The notes under the pieces: model-generated | The model's database searches: none | What the model was told of the DNA's origin: nothing | The model's input: the letters and a program-made list of their open reading frames with translations, nothing else | Assembly: GCF_001654985.1 (NCBI RefSeq) | Contig: NZ_LXEU01000037.1 | Span: 1 to 64,000, forward strand | Direction: 5' to 3' | DNA length: 64,000 bases | Source of the DNA: Kluyvera georgiana ATCC 51603 | GTDB taxonomy: Bacteria > Pseudomonadota > Gammaproteobacteria > Enterobacterales > Enterobacteriaceae | Program-made: the position numbers and the translations under genes | In this document: positions 34,369-43,696 of the stretch, in pieces | Numbering within the stretch: the stretch's first letter is position 1 | Layout: every line of letters starts with the position of its first letter

Positions 34369-35565
34369 ATGATAACGGTAGAGATGCTGTCCACCGGTGA
34401 CGAAGTCTTATCGGGGCAGATCGTCGATACAAACGCTGCCTGGCTTGCCGATTTTTGTTTCCAGCAGGGTATTCCGTTGTCCCGCCGCAATACCGTGGGG
34501 GATAACCTGGACGATTTAGTGGCGATTCTGCGCGAGCGTAGCACGCAGGCTGACATCCTCATCGTCAATGGTGGCCTGGGGCCGACCAGCGACGATCTCA
34601 GCGCCCTGGCGGCAGCGACCGCGAAAGGTGAGTCGCTGATTCTGCACGAGGAGTGGCTGGCGTTTATGGAGCGTTTCTTCAGCGAGCGCGGCCGCGTCAT
34701 GGCGCCGAGCAATCGCAAGCAGGCCGAGATTCCCGCCAGCGCCGAACTGATTGATAATCCGGTTGGCACCGCCTGCGGTTTTGCCGTTAAGCTCAACCGT
34801 TGTCTGATGTTCTTCACGCCGGGCGTACCGTCTGAATTTAAGGTGATGGTGGAACATGAAATTTTACCGCGCATTCGTCAGCGTTACCCGGTCGGTGAGC
34901 CGCCGGTTTGCCTGCGCTTAACCACGTTTGGGCGCTCGGAAAGCGATCTCGCCCAAAGTTTGCAGCACCTCGATCTACCACCCGGTGTGACCATGGGCTA
35001 CCGTTCTTCTATGCCGATTATTGAGCTGAAGCTGACCGGGCCTGCGGAACATCGCGAGGCGATGCTGGCGCTGTGGCCAGAGGTGCAGAAAGTGGCCGGG
35101 GAAAGCCTGATTTTTGAAGGTACTGAGGGGCTGCCTATGCAGCTGGCCCGCGTGCTGAAAGAAAAACAGCTGAGCCTGACGCTAAGCGAGCAGTTTACCA
35201 GCGGCCTGATTGCGCTCCAGCTTTCTCGCGCCGATGCGCCTCTGCTGGCGAGTGAAGTGGTGCCGCCGCAGGATGAAACGCTGGCGCAAACCGCACGCTG
35301 GGCCGCCGAGCGCCGCGTGAATCACTTTGCCGGGCTGGCCCTGGCGGTGAGCGGGCTGGAGAGCGAGCACATTAACTTTGCACTCTCGACGCCGGAAGGC
35401 ACCCATGCGCTACAGGTGAAGTTCAGCAATACCCGCCATGGCCTGGCGATACGCCAGGAGGTCTGCGCCATGATGGCGCTGAATATGCTGCGTCGCTGGC
35501 TCCACGGCAAGCCGGTAGCCAGCGAGCATGGCTGGATTAACGTGGTCGATTCGCTGGTGCTGTAA
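34369..35565 (+). CDS. yfaY: CinA-family protein YfaY
   Basis: A 398-residue CinA homologue. The N-terminal MoCF/COG1058 domain (VEMLSTGDEVLSGQIVDTNAAWLA; NGGLGPTSDDLSA; FFTPGVPSEFKVM) is well kept and corresponds to ADP-ribose pyrophosphatase activity in other CinA proteins; the C-terminal CinA domain (about 250-398) is diverged from the active NMN deamidase PncC. The ATG at 34369 follows GGAG; TTG 34357 is less likely. Cellular role unclear. Confidence 0.92.
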   Translation: MITVEMLSTGDEVLSGQIVDTNAAWLADFCFQQGIPLSRRNTVGDNLDDLVAILRERSTQADILIVNGGLGPTSDDLSALAAATAKGESLILHEEWLAFMERFFSERGRVMAPSNRKQAEIPASAELIDNPVGTACGFAVKLNRCLMFFTPGVPSEFKVMVEHEILPRIRQRYPVGEPPVCLRLTTFGRSESDLAQSLQHLDLPPGVTMGYRSSMPIIELKLTGPAEHREAMLALWPEVQKVAGESLIFEGTEGLPMQLARVLKEKQLSLTLSEQFTSGLIALQLSRADAPLLASEVVPPQDETLAQTARWAAERRVNHFAGLALAVSGLESEHINFALSTPEGTHALQVKFSNTRHGLAIRQEVCAMMALNMLRRWLHGKPVASEHGWINVVDSLVL

Positions 35566-35589
35566 GCGCCCGATGGCGCGTTGTTTTCC

Positions 35590-35692
35590 CCCTCTCCCTT
35601 TCAGGGAGAGGGCCGGGGTGAGGGTAATCATGCGTTAACCAATCCGCCCATTTCCCCTCACCCTAACCCTCTCCCCAAAGGGGCGAGGGGAC
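35590..35692. repeat. Dispersed intergenic palindromic repeat
   Basis: A perfect hairpin CCCTCTCCC-TTTCA-GGGAGAGGG at 35590-35612, then outer arms GGGTGAGGG (35616-35624) and CCCTCACCC (35655-35663), then a second imperfect stem CCCTCTCCCC/GGGGCGAGGGG. This is the CCCTCACCCTAACCCTCTCCC type of intergenic repeat common in enteric genomes. It separates the converging yfaY and glpC genes and may end both transcripts. Confidence 0.7.
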
Positions 35693-35706
35693 CGTTGGGG
35701 CGCAGC

Positions 35707-36900
35707 TTATCGGGCCAACGCCCGGGCCAGCAGTGTAATCGGATGCTCGCATCGCTTGCTGGTGGACATCTCAATCTGCCATTTACAGGTCTCGCAATCG
35801 GTGATCACCAGATCCGCGCCGCTGGCCTCAATTTGGGCAAACAGCGGCGCGCCTATCGCCTGCGATGTCGGGTAGTTCTCGCTTTTGAAACCATAGGTTC
35901 CGGCAATACCGCAGCATTGCGATTCGAGCACCTGAAGCTCCAGCCCCGGAATTTGCCGCAGCAGTTCCAGCGTATACAGCGACCAGCCCATCTTCTCCAT
36001 ATGACACGGCGTGTGATACACCACCTTCAGCGGCAATGATTTGAGCGGCAGCTCCGCGCCGTCGTCCAGCTTGCGCCACAGCCAGCGCGTCGCCAGCTCA
36101 ATGCTGTCGCGCAGGTCGTGATTATCAACTTCCAGCAGATGCGGATACTCATCACGTAGCGTAAACGTGCAGGTGGATGAGGTCGCCAGCACCGGCAGAT
36201 GGTGTGTCTCAATGGCTTCACGCAGCGAAGCCACGTTGGTTTGCGCCTGACGCCGCGCTTTATCAAAGAAGCCGTTAGCGATCAGCGGCACGCCGCAGCA
36301 CTTCTCTTTGCTGAGCAGCTGCACGCCCACGCCCATCGCGTTAAGTACGCTAATTAGATCGAACCCCAACTGCGGATGGTTGTAGTTCACGTAACAGCCG
36401 TGAAAGAAGGCAACCTGTTCAGCATACTGCGCTTGCCGTGCGGCGATACGCTGATAGCGGCGACGGAAGGTGCCGAAGGAATATTTTGGCAGGTTGCGGC
36501 GATGGTCTATTTTCAGCGCGGTATCCAGCAACTGGCGTACCGGTTTCAGGCCGGTGGTGGCGTTGACGATGGGCGCAAACGGCGTGGAAAGGCTGCCCAT
36601 CAGGTCGGTGTGGCTAAGAATCGCATCGCGCAGGCCGGGTTTTTGCTGGCTATAGTCGGCGCGCGCGCGCTGGATAATATCGCCGATTTTCACGTCGGAT
36701 GGGCAGGCCACTTCGCAGCGCTTGCAGTTGATGCAGTACTTGAGCGCTTCATCGTACAGCGCGCTGTTTTTACGTCGCAGGCGCTCGCCGTCCGGCCCCG
36801 CCTGTTTTGGCCCGGGATAGCGCGGGTTGACGCGGCTCACCGGGCAGACGGTGGTGCACACGGTGCATTTGATACAGTTTTCAAAACTTTGCTGGCTCAT
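35707..36900 (-). CDS. glpC: Anaerobic glycerol-3-phosphate dehydrogenase subunit C
   Basis: Membrane-anchoring iron-sulfur subunit that passes electrons from GlpA to menaquinone. Two ferredoxin clusters are visible, [12 protein letters not shown] and [12 protein letters not shown], followed by two CCG domains (EKCCGVPL and [11 protein letters not shown]). The 397 residues match E. coli (396). Its start overlaps the glpB stop by four bases. Confidence 0.96.
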   Translation of the reverse strand: MSQQSFENCIKCTVCTTVCPVSRVNPRYPGPKQAGPDGERLRRKNSALYDEALKYCINCKRCEVACPSDVKIGDIIQRARADYSQQKPGLRDAILSHTDLMGSLSTPFAPIVNATTGLKPVRQLLDTALKIDHRRNLPKYSFGTFRRRYQRIAARQAQYAEQVAFFHGCYVNYNHPQLGFDLISVLNAMGVGVQLLSKEKCCGVPLIANGFFDKARRQAQTNVASLREAIETHHLPVLATSSTCTFTLRDEYPHLLEVDNHDLRDSIELATRWLWRKLDDGAELPLKSLPLKVVYHTPCHMEKMGWSLYTLELLRQIPGLELQVLESQCCGIAGTYGFKSENYPTSQAIGAPLFAQIEASGADLVITDCETCKWQIEMSTSKRCEHPITLLARALAR

Positions 36901-38156
36901 GCGTCACCTCCCGCCAGGCCGATGATCTGTTTGGCGGCATGCAGGGCGGTCGCGGCACAAACGCCGCCGCCGCAGCCTTGCGCAATCGGGTCGTAGCCGC
37001 CCAATACCGAACCAATAGCGAACAGGTTTAACAGGGTTTTTCCGCGTAAGGCGGGGCGCAAGGCGTTATCGACGATGACGCCAGACTGTTGCCACGGCTG
37101 CGGATCAAAAAAATCGTCGCGATACCAGGCGGCGCGCGGCGCGGGTTGCATAATATCCAGCCCCAGCGCTGACTCGCGAATTCCGTCGCGTCCGGCGGTT
37201 AAGCCGTTGCTGAAAAAGCTGCCGCTGGCCAGCACGGCGAAGCGCGGGCGCAGCGGTATATCGCCGTGATTGTGCGTCCAGATAGCCTGAATCTCCCCCT
37301 CGACGTGGCTGACGCGTACCACCTCGTCGCCCGCCATCCAGATACCGCCGAGAGCGACAAACCGCCGCTGAAGCGCGGCGTGCAGGCGCATGCCCGGCAC
37401 CGAGGGCGGTAGCGTAGGCAACAGAAATAACGCGCAGGGCAGGCTGGCCTTGAGCCAGTCGAACAGTGCGGTATCGCGCAGGCCAAAGACGGCGGGCAGC
37501 AGCAGCGCATCCTGCCCCGCGCAGAGCGGCAGTAATGCGTCATAAAGCGGTTGCCAGAGCGCTTTTTCATCCAGTACCCTGGCGATATTGGCGGCGCGAA
37601 ACTCGGTGGGGTTGTCGCGCAGGTCATCCAGTTCTGGCAGATCGATTTCGGCGGTATCAACCGTCACCCCCTGTTGTTGCAGGGATTCCGCTGCCAGATG
37701 CGGCTGGAAATCCAGAAAGCCGCTGATACCGACCACGCGAAGTGAACCTGTCGCCAGCGGGGCGACCGGCACTTCTGCCGGGCTGAGCCAGGCGGGGCGT
37801 AGCGTGCCGAGCGGCGTGACGCGTCGGTGCGGCTGGGCTGCGTGACCCTGCATTTTGATACCGCAATCGCTCAATAGCGTCTGCGTTTGCTGCGCATAGC
37901 GCAGCACGTTATCGCTGCCCAGTCGGGAATAAGGATGCTGCGGCGACTGCGCGGCCAGCAAGGCCAGCCCTGTCGTTGGGTCATCGATCCGTTGGCCGTC
38001 GGGCAGGGCGCCGAGCAAGTCCAGCGATCCGGACGAAAAATGCAGCGCGCTCTGGCCGCGCGTGACGATCGCACAGCGAAGCCCCGCCTGCTGTAGTCGT
38101 ATTCCGCACAGTAGACCAGCCAGCCCACCGCCGATAATCACGCTATCAAATTTCAT
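36897..38156 (-). CDS. glpB: Anaerobic glycerol-3-phosphate dehydrogenase subunit B
   Basis: A 419-residue flavoprotein subunit, equal in length to E. coli GlpB. The Rossmann motif [16 protein letters not shown] begins at residue 6, and the C-terminal [27 protein letters not shown] closes the FAD site. It overlaps glpA by 11 bases. Antisense frames through this gene are shadows of its GC-rich codons. Confidence 0.95.
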   Translation of the reverse strand: MKFDSVIIGGGLAGLLCGIRLQQAGLRCAIVTRGQSALHFSSGSLDLLGALPDGQRIDDPTTGLALLAAQSPQHPYSRLGSDNVLRYAQQTQTLLSDCGIKMQGHAAQPHRRVTPLGTLRPAWLSPAEVPVAPLATGSLRVVGISGFLDFQPHLAAESLQQQGVTVDTAEIDLPELDDLRDNPTEFRAANIARVLDEKALWQPLYDALLPLCAGQDALLLPAVFGLRDTALFDWLKASLPCALFLLPTLPPSVPGMRLHAALQRRFVALGGIWMAGDEVVRVSHVEGEIQAIWTHNHGDIPLRPRFAVLASGSFFSNGLTAGRDGIRESALGLDIMQPAPRAAWYRDDFFDPQPWQQSGVIVDNALRPALRGKTLLNLFAIGSVLGGYDPIAQGCGGGVCAATALHAAKQIIGLAGGDA

Positions 38157-39774
38157 GACGGGACTCCTTGTCTAAACCGCACAGCCCCTGATACACCCAG
38201 CGGGTCAGCTCGCTTTCACGTAGCGCATCGCCCCAGGCAATAGGCTGCACGCCTTTCCAGCGCTCGTTGAGAAAATCGGACAGCTGCTCCAGCGACTGTG
38301 CAGCGGTGGTGACGTTATAGCGATGCAGCAGCCCGCTCGCCCGGCACGCGCAGAGTTCTCCCTGGCAGGTCCCCATGCCGACCCGCGTACGGCGGCGTAA
38401 ATCCAGCAGATTATTGACCGCCAGATTTTCCACCGCGTACTGCACTTCACCCGCAGTCACCGCCTCGCATTCACACACCACGCTGCGATGCAGACGGCTG
38501 TTACCCAGCCACTCCGGGGTGCGGTCGCCATGGCGATACACCGCTGAGCCGCGCAGCGGCGCGGGCAGCGAAATCATGCGCTGCAAGGTTTTTTCCGCGG
38601 ACTCCTGCGACCCGGGCAACGGCGTGTCGGCGGTGACGCAGGGACGATGATGATTCAGCTTGCGGCAGACGGCATCGGTAGCCCATTCCGCCATCAGGCG
38701 ATAGGTCATCAGTTTGCCGCCGGTAATGGTGATAAACCCTTCCAGACCGTCGCGTTCGGCGTGGTCCAGCAGCACTATTCCGCGGCTAACGTTGCGTCCG
38801 CTGGGATCGTCATCGCTGGCAATCAGCGGACGTACGCCGCAGTAGGCGCGCAAAATACGCGTGCTGGCCATGCGCGGGGCGAGTTTTTCTCCTTCACGCA
38901 TCAAAATATCTACTTCGTCAGGCGTGACGCGGCAGCGGTCGATATCGGCATAATCAATGTGCGTCGACGTGGTGCCAATCAGCGAAATAGTGTCGCCTGG
39001 CACCAGAATATCGGCGTCGGCCGGTGGGCGACAGCGGTTGATCACGTGCTGGTTCATCCGGCTTTCGAAGATCAGCAGCGATCCTTTGGCCGGGAACATG
39101 CGGATGCGTAAATCGGCATATTCCGCGATGCGCTGGCCCCAGATACCGGCGGCGTTAACCACCACCGGCGCATGCAGTTCGCACATTTCACCGCTATGGT
39201 GATTCAGCAGCTTTACGCCCTGTATTCGATCGCCGTGGCGGATAAGGCCCATCACTTCATGAGCGGTCAGAACGGTGGCTCCGTGTTCGCGCGCGTCGAG
39301 CATATTGGCGGCGGTCAGGCGGAAGGGGTCTACCGTGCCGTCTGGCACGCGTACCGCGCCGACTAACGCGGGGTTGACCGACGGTTCCATGCTTCTGGCC
39401 TGAGCAGGGTCGATCGCCTCCGCGTCAATGCCCGCGGCGCGGCAGGCGTTGATAAAGGTGCGTTGATACTGGAGATCATCTTCCGGTAGCGTGATAAACA
39501 GACCGCTGGTCGGCTCAATGCAGTGGCGGGCAATACGGCGCAGGATCTGGTTTTCGCTGATACACTCGCGCGCTGATTCGCTGTCGGTGACCGCATAGCG
39601 CGCGCCGCTGTGCAGCAGGCCATGGTTACGCCCCGTAGCCCCCGTGGCGATATCAAAGCGTTCAACCAGCGCAGCCTTCAGGCCGCGCAGGGCGCAGTCG
39701 CGGGCGATACCGGCGCCAGTGGCGCCGCCACCGATAATAATGACGTCAAAGTCACGTGCAGAGGCGCTGTCCAT
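38146..39774 (-). CDS. glpA: Anaerobic glycerol-3-phosphate dehydrogenase subunit A
   Basis: Catalytic FAD subunit that oxidises glycerol-3-phosphate to dihydroxyacetone phosphate. The 542 residues equal E. coli Glp[24 protein letters not shown] is the FAD motif; the C-terminal BFD-like [2Fe-2S] domain has CECEAVT and [12 protein letters not shown]. First gene of glpABC. GlpR-type operators lie just upstream. The divergent glpTQ pair expected from E. coli is not here. Confidence 0.96.
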   Translation of the reverse strand: MDSASARDFDVIIIGGGATGAGIARDCALRGLKAALVERFDIATGATGRNHGLLHSGARYAVTDSESARECISENQILRRIARHCIEPTSGLFITLPEDDLQYQRTFINACRAAGIDAEAIDPAQARSMEPSVNPALVGAVRVPDGTVDPFRLTAANMLDAREHGATVLTAHEVMGLIRHGDRIQGVKLLNHHSGEMCELHAPVVVNAAGIWGQRIAEYADLRIRMFPAKGSLLIFESRMNQHVINRCRPPADADILVPGDTISLIGTTSTHIDYADIDRCRVTPDEVDILMREGEKLAPRMASTRILRAYCGVRPLIASDDDPSGRNVSRGIVLLDHAERDGLEGFITITGGKLMTYRLMAEWATDAVCRKLNHHRPCVTADTPLPGSQESAEKTLQRMISLPAPLRGSAVYRHGDRTPEWLGNSRLHRSVVCECEAVTAGEVQYAVENLAVNNLLDLRRRTRVGMGTCQGELCACRASGLLHRYNVTTAAQSLEQLSDFLNERWKGVQPIAWGDALRESELTRWVYQGLCGLDKESRHEI

Positions 39775-39785
39775 TTTGTGTCCTC

Positions 39786-39846
39786 AATGTTCGTTTTAAG
39801 CACATTAAGTCACATTGCCAATATAAATTGTTTGATATCGAACATA
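39786..39846 (-). promoter_or_regulatory. GlpR-type operators before glpA
   Basis: At 39827-39846 the halves ATTGTTTGAT and ATCGAACATA match the GlpR consensus (WATKYTCGWW/WWCGAMMATW) at 18 of 20 positions. At 39786-39805 AATGTTCGTT matches its half fully, the other half poorly (15 of 20 in total). Glycerol-3-phosphate should lift repression of glpABC. Confidence 0.65.
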
Positions 39847-39900
39847 TTCGAGCATTTATCGAAAGCATTACCGCGCGTTTTGCGGCATATATCGACTTTC

Positions 39901-40779
39901 TTACCGGCTTGCGTCGTGGGCCAACTGGCGCAGGCACGCGAGCAGCCGCTGCAACGGGCTCCCCTCGACTGGCGGCTCGCGGGCGATTAGGGAAATCTGG
40001 CGATAGAAGGCTGGCTCCAGCGGCACCGAATGCAGCGGCTGGGCCAGCGTTTTGAGCGTCAGCTCTGGCAGAAGCGCGATGCCCAACCCCTGATGGATAA
40101 AGCTCATTGCGGTGCTGGGGTGATTAAATTCGTACTTAATTTGCGGTGTCATATTCATACCAGCAAACAGCGACATAATGCTCATTTCGTAGCGCCCTTT
40201 ACTGACAATAAGCGGCTCGTCGCGCAGTGCGCTGAGCGAGACCTGCTTTTGCGCCGCAAAAGGGTGATGCTCGGGGACCACCACGGTAAACCGGTCTTTA
40301 TATATCGGGGTGACAAACATGCCTTCTGCCGGAATATGCACAAAACCCGCGTCGATATCATTATTGCGAATCGCCTCAATAATCTCCGCGCTGTTCGCTT
40401 CGTGAGGCACAATTTTTATATTCGGATGATGTTGCTCAAAGTAGCGCACCACTGCGGGCAGCACGCTGGCGCAAATACTGGGGAAGCAACCAATGCGGAG
40501 CAGACGCTGCGGCGTCTTTTTTTCCTGTTCGGCAATTTCCTTCACCGCGTGAACTTCGCTCATTAACCGGTGCAGGTGAGCGACGATACGCTCGCCCGCG
40601 GGCGTCAGGCAAATCGCTTTACGCCGCTCGCGCAGCATAATAGCGACCCCCAGCTCCTCTTCCAGCGCCGAAATAGCCTGGCTGACCGCCGATTGCGTCA
40701 TAAACAGGCGTTTACCGGCCTCGGTGAATCCACCGCACTCCAGTACCGTAAGCAGCGCGTTGATTTGGGTGAGTGTCAT
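39901..40779 (-). CDS. LysR-family regulator paired with an MFS gene
   Basis: A 292-residue LTTR with HTH INALLTVLECGGFTEAGKRLFMTQSAVSQAISALEEELG and the effector domain (LLRIGCFPSICASVLPAVVRYFEQHHPNIKIV). It is divergent from the MFS gene at 40966 across an AT-rich 186-base region (ATTAATTTTACTAATTAA near 40810) that should hold its sites. The likely target is the MFS gene; the inducer is unknown. Confidence 0.9.
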   Translation of the reverse strand: MTLTQINALLTVLECGGFTEAGKRLFMTQSAVSQAISALEEELGVAIMLRERRKAICLTPAGERIVAHLHRLMSEVHAVKEIAEQEKKTPQRLLRIGCFPSICASVLPAVVRYFEQHHPNIKIVPHEANSAEIIEAIRNNDIDAGFVHIPAEGMFVTPIYKDRFTVVVPEHHPFAAQKQVSLSALRDEPLIVSKGRYEMSIMSLFAGMNMTPQIKYEFNHPSTAMSFIHQGLGIALLPELTLKTLAQPLHSVPLEPAFYRQISLIAREPPVEGSPLQRLLACLRQLAHDASR

Positions 40780-40965
40780 TAGATATCTCTAATTAAACTT
40801 ATTAAAATGATTAATTTTACTAATTAAATAGCGATGCCTATTATTTTTCAACGGACTTAATCACAAAATCACGCACGCGATTATTTTTATTGGTGATGCA
40901 TTCTTAAATTTATATATTTAAGGTGAATGCATTGCCGCGCGCCGTAGGGACAAGGTTGCAAATCA

Positions 40966-42156
40966 ATGAAAGAAAAATTGTGGACTAAGGATTTTTGGGC
41001 CATCACGATTATTAGCTTTATTATTTTCTTCGTATTTTATGTCCTCCTGACGTTACTCCCGATTTATATAGCCGATAATCTGCACGCCACCGCCGATAAG
41101 GCCGGCCTGTTGGTCACGTGCTTCCTCGCCGCTGCGATTGTCGTGCGCCCCTTTGCCGGGCAGTGGGTGGGGAAATATTCGAATAAAACGATTCTGGTGC
41201 TTTCCTCTCTGGCGTTTTTGGTTGTCACCGCGCTGTATCCATTTTGCCATTCTATTGAAGCGCTGCTGTTTATTCGCGTGCTGCACGGAATAACCTTCGG
41301 GATTATTACGACGGTAAAAGGGACTATCTCCGCACGGTTAATACCCGCCTCCCGACGTGGGGAGGGCATCAGCTTTTTCTCTTTAGCAATGGGTCTGGCG
41401 ATGGTCGTGGGGCCGTGGATTGGTCTGAACATGGCGCGCCATAGCGCGTTCAGCCAGGCGTTCTGGATGTGTACGGCGGTGGCGACTATTGGCATTGTGT
41501 TGTCGTTGATGGTACGTGTACCGCCAGTCATTCGTCATGCGGACGGTTCGCAGCCGAAGCTTGGCTTCTCCGCCATGTTTGATAAAGCCGCGATGCCGTT
41601 TGCCATGGTCACCTTCTTTATGACCTTCTCCTACGCTGGGGTCTCTGCCTTCCTGGCGCTGTATGCCCGTGAGCTGGACCTGATGGCCGCCGCCAGTAAT
41701 TTCCTGCTGTGCTATGCGGTGTTTCTGATGATTTGCCGCGCGTTTACCGGCAATGTGTGTGACAAAAAGGGACCGAAATATGTGGTCTATCCATGTCTGT
41801 TCGCTTTTACCGTTGGCCTGGTAGTGCTGGGCTATACCCATGGCAGCGTGTCGATGATTCTCGCAGGCGCGTTGATTGGCATCGGTTATGGTTCGGTCAC
41901 GCCTATCTTCCAGACGCAGATTATCAGTTCGGTTGAACCGCATAAAATTGGCGTCGCCAACTCGCTGTTCTTTAATGCGATGGATGCCGGGCTGGCGATT
42001 GGCGCATTTGTGATGGGGCTGATGGTGGAAGGGGTAGGCTACCGGGCGATTTACCTGGTCGGTGCGGTGCTGGTGGTGCTGGCGGGCGCGCTGTATATCG
42101 CGCAGATGAAACGCCGGGGCGCGATGCCGTTAGTTAGCGCACACGAAGTGCACTAA
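40966..42156 (+). CDS. MFS transporter
   Basis: A 396-residue, twelve-helix major facilitator. FAGQWVGKYSNKTILVLSSL is the loop 2-3 motif, RVLHGITFGIITTVKGTISARLIPASRRGEGISFFSLAMGLAMVVGPWIG is typical of the YfcJ/YhhS/YwoG-like export branch. The substrate is unknown. Together with the LysR gene it occupies the place of glpTQ, but the sequence is not an organophosphate antiporter and it cannot be assumed to replace GlpT. Confidence 0.87.
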   Translation: MKEKLWTKDFWAITIISFIIFFVFYVLLTLLPIYIADNLHATADKAGLLVTCFLAAAIVVRPFAGQWVGKYSNKTILVLSSLAFLVVTALYPFCHSIEALLFIRVLHGITFGIITTVKGTISARLIPASRRGEGISFFSLAMGLAMVVGPWIGLNMARHSAFSQAFWMCTAVATIGIVLSLMVRVPPVIRHADGSQPKLGFSAMFDKAAMPFAMVTFFMTFSYAGVSAFLALYARELDLMAAASNFLLCYAVFLMICRAFTGNVCDKKGPKYVVYPCLFAFTVGLVVLGYTHGSVSMILAGALIGIGYGSVTPIFQTQIISSVEPHKIGVANSLFFNAMDAGLAIGAFVMGLMVEGVGYRAIYLVGAVLVVLAGALYIAQMKRRGAMPLVSAHEVH

Positions 42157-42159
42157 CCG

Positions 42160-42414
42160 TTACATCTCGATTTCGATATCGCCTTTTGCCCTGCAGCAGC
42201 AGGGCAAAATTTCGTCCGGCTGAATAAAGGCCAGCGGTTCGGTCAACCAGTCAACCTGACCGGAGACCAGCCGCGTGCGGCAGGAACCGCAGTAACCTTC
42301 GCGACACTGGTACTCCACCTCAACATTGTGAGACTCCAGCGTTGCCAGCAGGGAAGGGTGTTCATCCTGGCACAGTAGCCGTGTGCCAGTGATGCGCAGA
42401 AAAACGCGGCTCAT
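42160..42414 (-). CDS. yfaE: Ferredoxin-like radical-maintenance protein YfaE
   Basis: An 84-residue plant-type [2Fe-2S] ferredoxin. Cluster cysteines are in CREGYCGSC with a fourth in PCCC near the end. YfaE keeps the NrdB diferric-tyrosyl cofactor active. The start is one base after the nrdB stop region, so the genes are coupled; the longer open frame upstream lies inside nrdB. Confidence 0.94.
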   Translation of the reverse strand: MSRVFLRITGTRLLCQDEHPSLLATLESHNVEVEYQCREGYCGSCRTRLVSGQVDWLTEPLAFIQPDEILPCCCRAKGDIEIEM

Positions 42415-42415
42415 A

Positions 42416-43546
42416 TCAAAGCTGGAAGTTGCTGAGATCGTCAGTATCGACTTCCGAGTCAATCTGCCCAACCAGATAAGAGCTGACTTCCACTTCCTGC
42501 GGTGCAACCTGCACGTTATCAGAAACCAGCCAGGTGTTGATCCACGGAATCGGGTTAGAGCGCGTCTGGAACGGCAGATCCAGCCCCACCGCCTGCATAC
42601 GGATATTGGTGATGTACTCAACGTACTGACACAGGATATCGCGGTTCAGACCAATCATTGAGCCATCGCGGAACAGATAGTCGGCCCACTCTTTTTCCTG
42701 CTGGGCGGCCTGCACGAACAGGTCGTAGCACTCTTGCTTGCACTCTTCGGCAATTTCCGCCATTTCCGGGTCATCCGCGCCGCTGCGCAGCAGGTTCAGC
42801 ATGTGCTGAGTGCCGGTCAGGTGCAGCGCTTCGTCGCGAGCGATAAGACGAATGATTTTGGCGTTGCCTTCCATCAGCTCGCGCTCGGCGAAGGCGAAGG
42901 AGCAGGCAAAGCTGACGTAGAAGCGAATGGCTTCCAGCGCGTTGACGCTCATCAGGCAGATATACAGCTTTTTCTTCAGCTCGCGCAGGTTCACGGTCAC
43001 GGTTTTGCCGTTGACGGTGTGGGTGCCTTCGCCCAGCAGATGCCAGTAGCTGGTCATCTCGATCAGGTCGTCGTAATAGCTGGAGATGCCTTCGGCGCGT
43101 TTCTGAATCTGTTCGTTGGTCACGATATCATCAAACACCACCGCCGGATCGTTGACGATGTTGCGGATGATGTGGGTGTAGGAGCGCGAGTGGATCGTTT
43201 CGGAGAACGCCCACGTTTCCACCCAGGTTTCCAGCTCAGGAATCGAGATCAGCGGCAGCAGCGCTACGTTCGGGCTACGGCCCTGGATGGAGTCCAGCAG
43301 GGTCTGATACTTCAGGTTGCTGATGAAAATGTGCTTTTCGTGTTCCGGCAGTGCCTGATAGTCAATGCGGTCGCGGGACACGTCAACTTCTTCCGGACGC
43401 CAGAAGAAGGAGAGCTGTTTTTCAATCAGCTTTTCGAAGATGTCATATTTCTGCTGGTCGTAGCGTGCCACGTTGACCGGCTGGCCAAAGAACATCGGCT
43501 CTTTGAGCTGATCGTTTTTCGTCTGTGAAAAAGTGGTGTATGCCAT
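42416..43546 (-). CDS. nrdB: Ribonucleotide reductase class Ia, beta subunit
   Basis: A 376-residue R2 protein, equal to E. coli NrdB. The radical Tyr is residue 123 (Y122 in the usual numbering) in SRSYTHII; iron ligands include Asp85 (LLDSIQGR), Glu116 and His119 (FSETIHS) and [10 protein letters not shown]. The C-terminus [13 protein letters not shown] binds NrdA. The MAYTTFSQT start is the family start. Confidence 0.97.
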   Translation of the reverse strand: MAYTTFSQTKNDQLKEPMFFGQPVNVARYDQQKYDIFEKLIEKQLSFFWRPEEVDVSRDRIDYQALPEHEKHIFISNLKYQTLLDSIQGRSPNVALLPLISIPELETWVETWAFSETIHSRSYTHIIRNIVNDPAVVFDDIVTNEQIQKRAEGISSYYDDLIEMTSYWHLLGEGTHTVNGKTVTVNLRELKKKLYICLMSVNALEAIRFYVSFACSFAFAERELMEGNAKIIRLIARDEALHLTGTQHMLNLLRSGADDPEMAEIAEECKQECYDLFVQAAQQEKEWADYLFRDGSMIGLNRDILCQYVEYITNIRMQAVGLDLPFQTRSNPIPWINTWLVSDNVQVAPQEVEVSSYLVGQIDSEVDTDDLSNFQL

Positions 43547-43662
43547 TGATGTCAATCCTGTCTGGAGAGTAATGCCGGATGGCGTTTACTTACCTGCTTA
43601 CAATATCATCGCAAATAAATCCGTACACCAAATAGGGTTTTAGGTGGGTACGGAAAGCAAAG

Positions 43663-43688
43663 GCCGGGTCAGCATAGCGCTGCCCGGC
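43663..43688 (-). terminator. Hairpin between nrdA and nrdB
   Basis: Arms GCCGGG and CCCGGC plus inner pairs AGC/GCT form a REP-like stem nine bases past the nrdA stop. CTTTGCTTT follows on the minus strand. It may lower nrdB expression relative to nrdA or protect the nrdA message. Confidence 0.45.
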
Positions 43689-43696
43689 AATCATTA

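Noticed and set aside
40966..42156. MFS gene as a replacement GlpT
   Set aside because: The sequence belongs to the YfcJ/YhhS-like export branch and lacks the organophosphate antiporter signatures; position alone is not enough.
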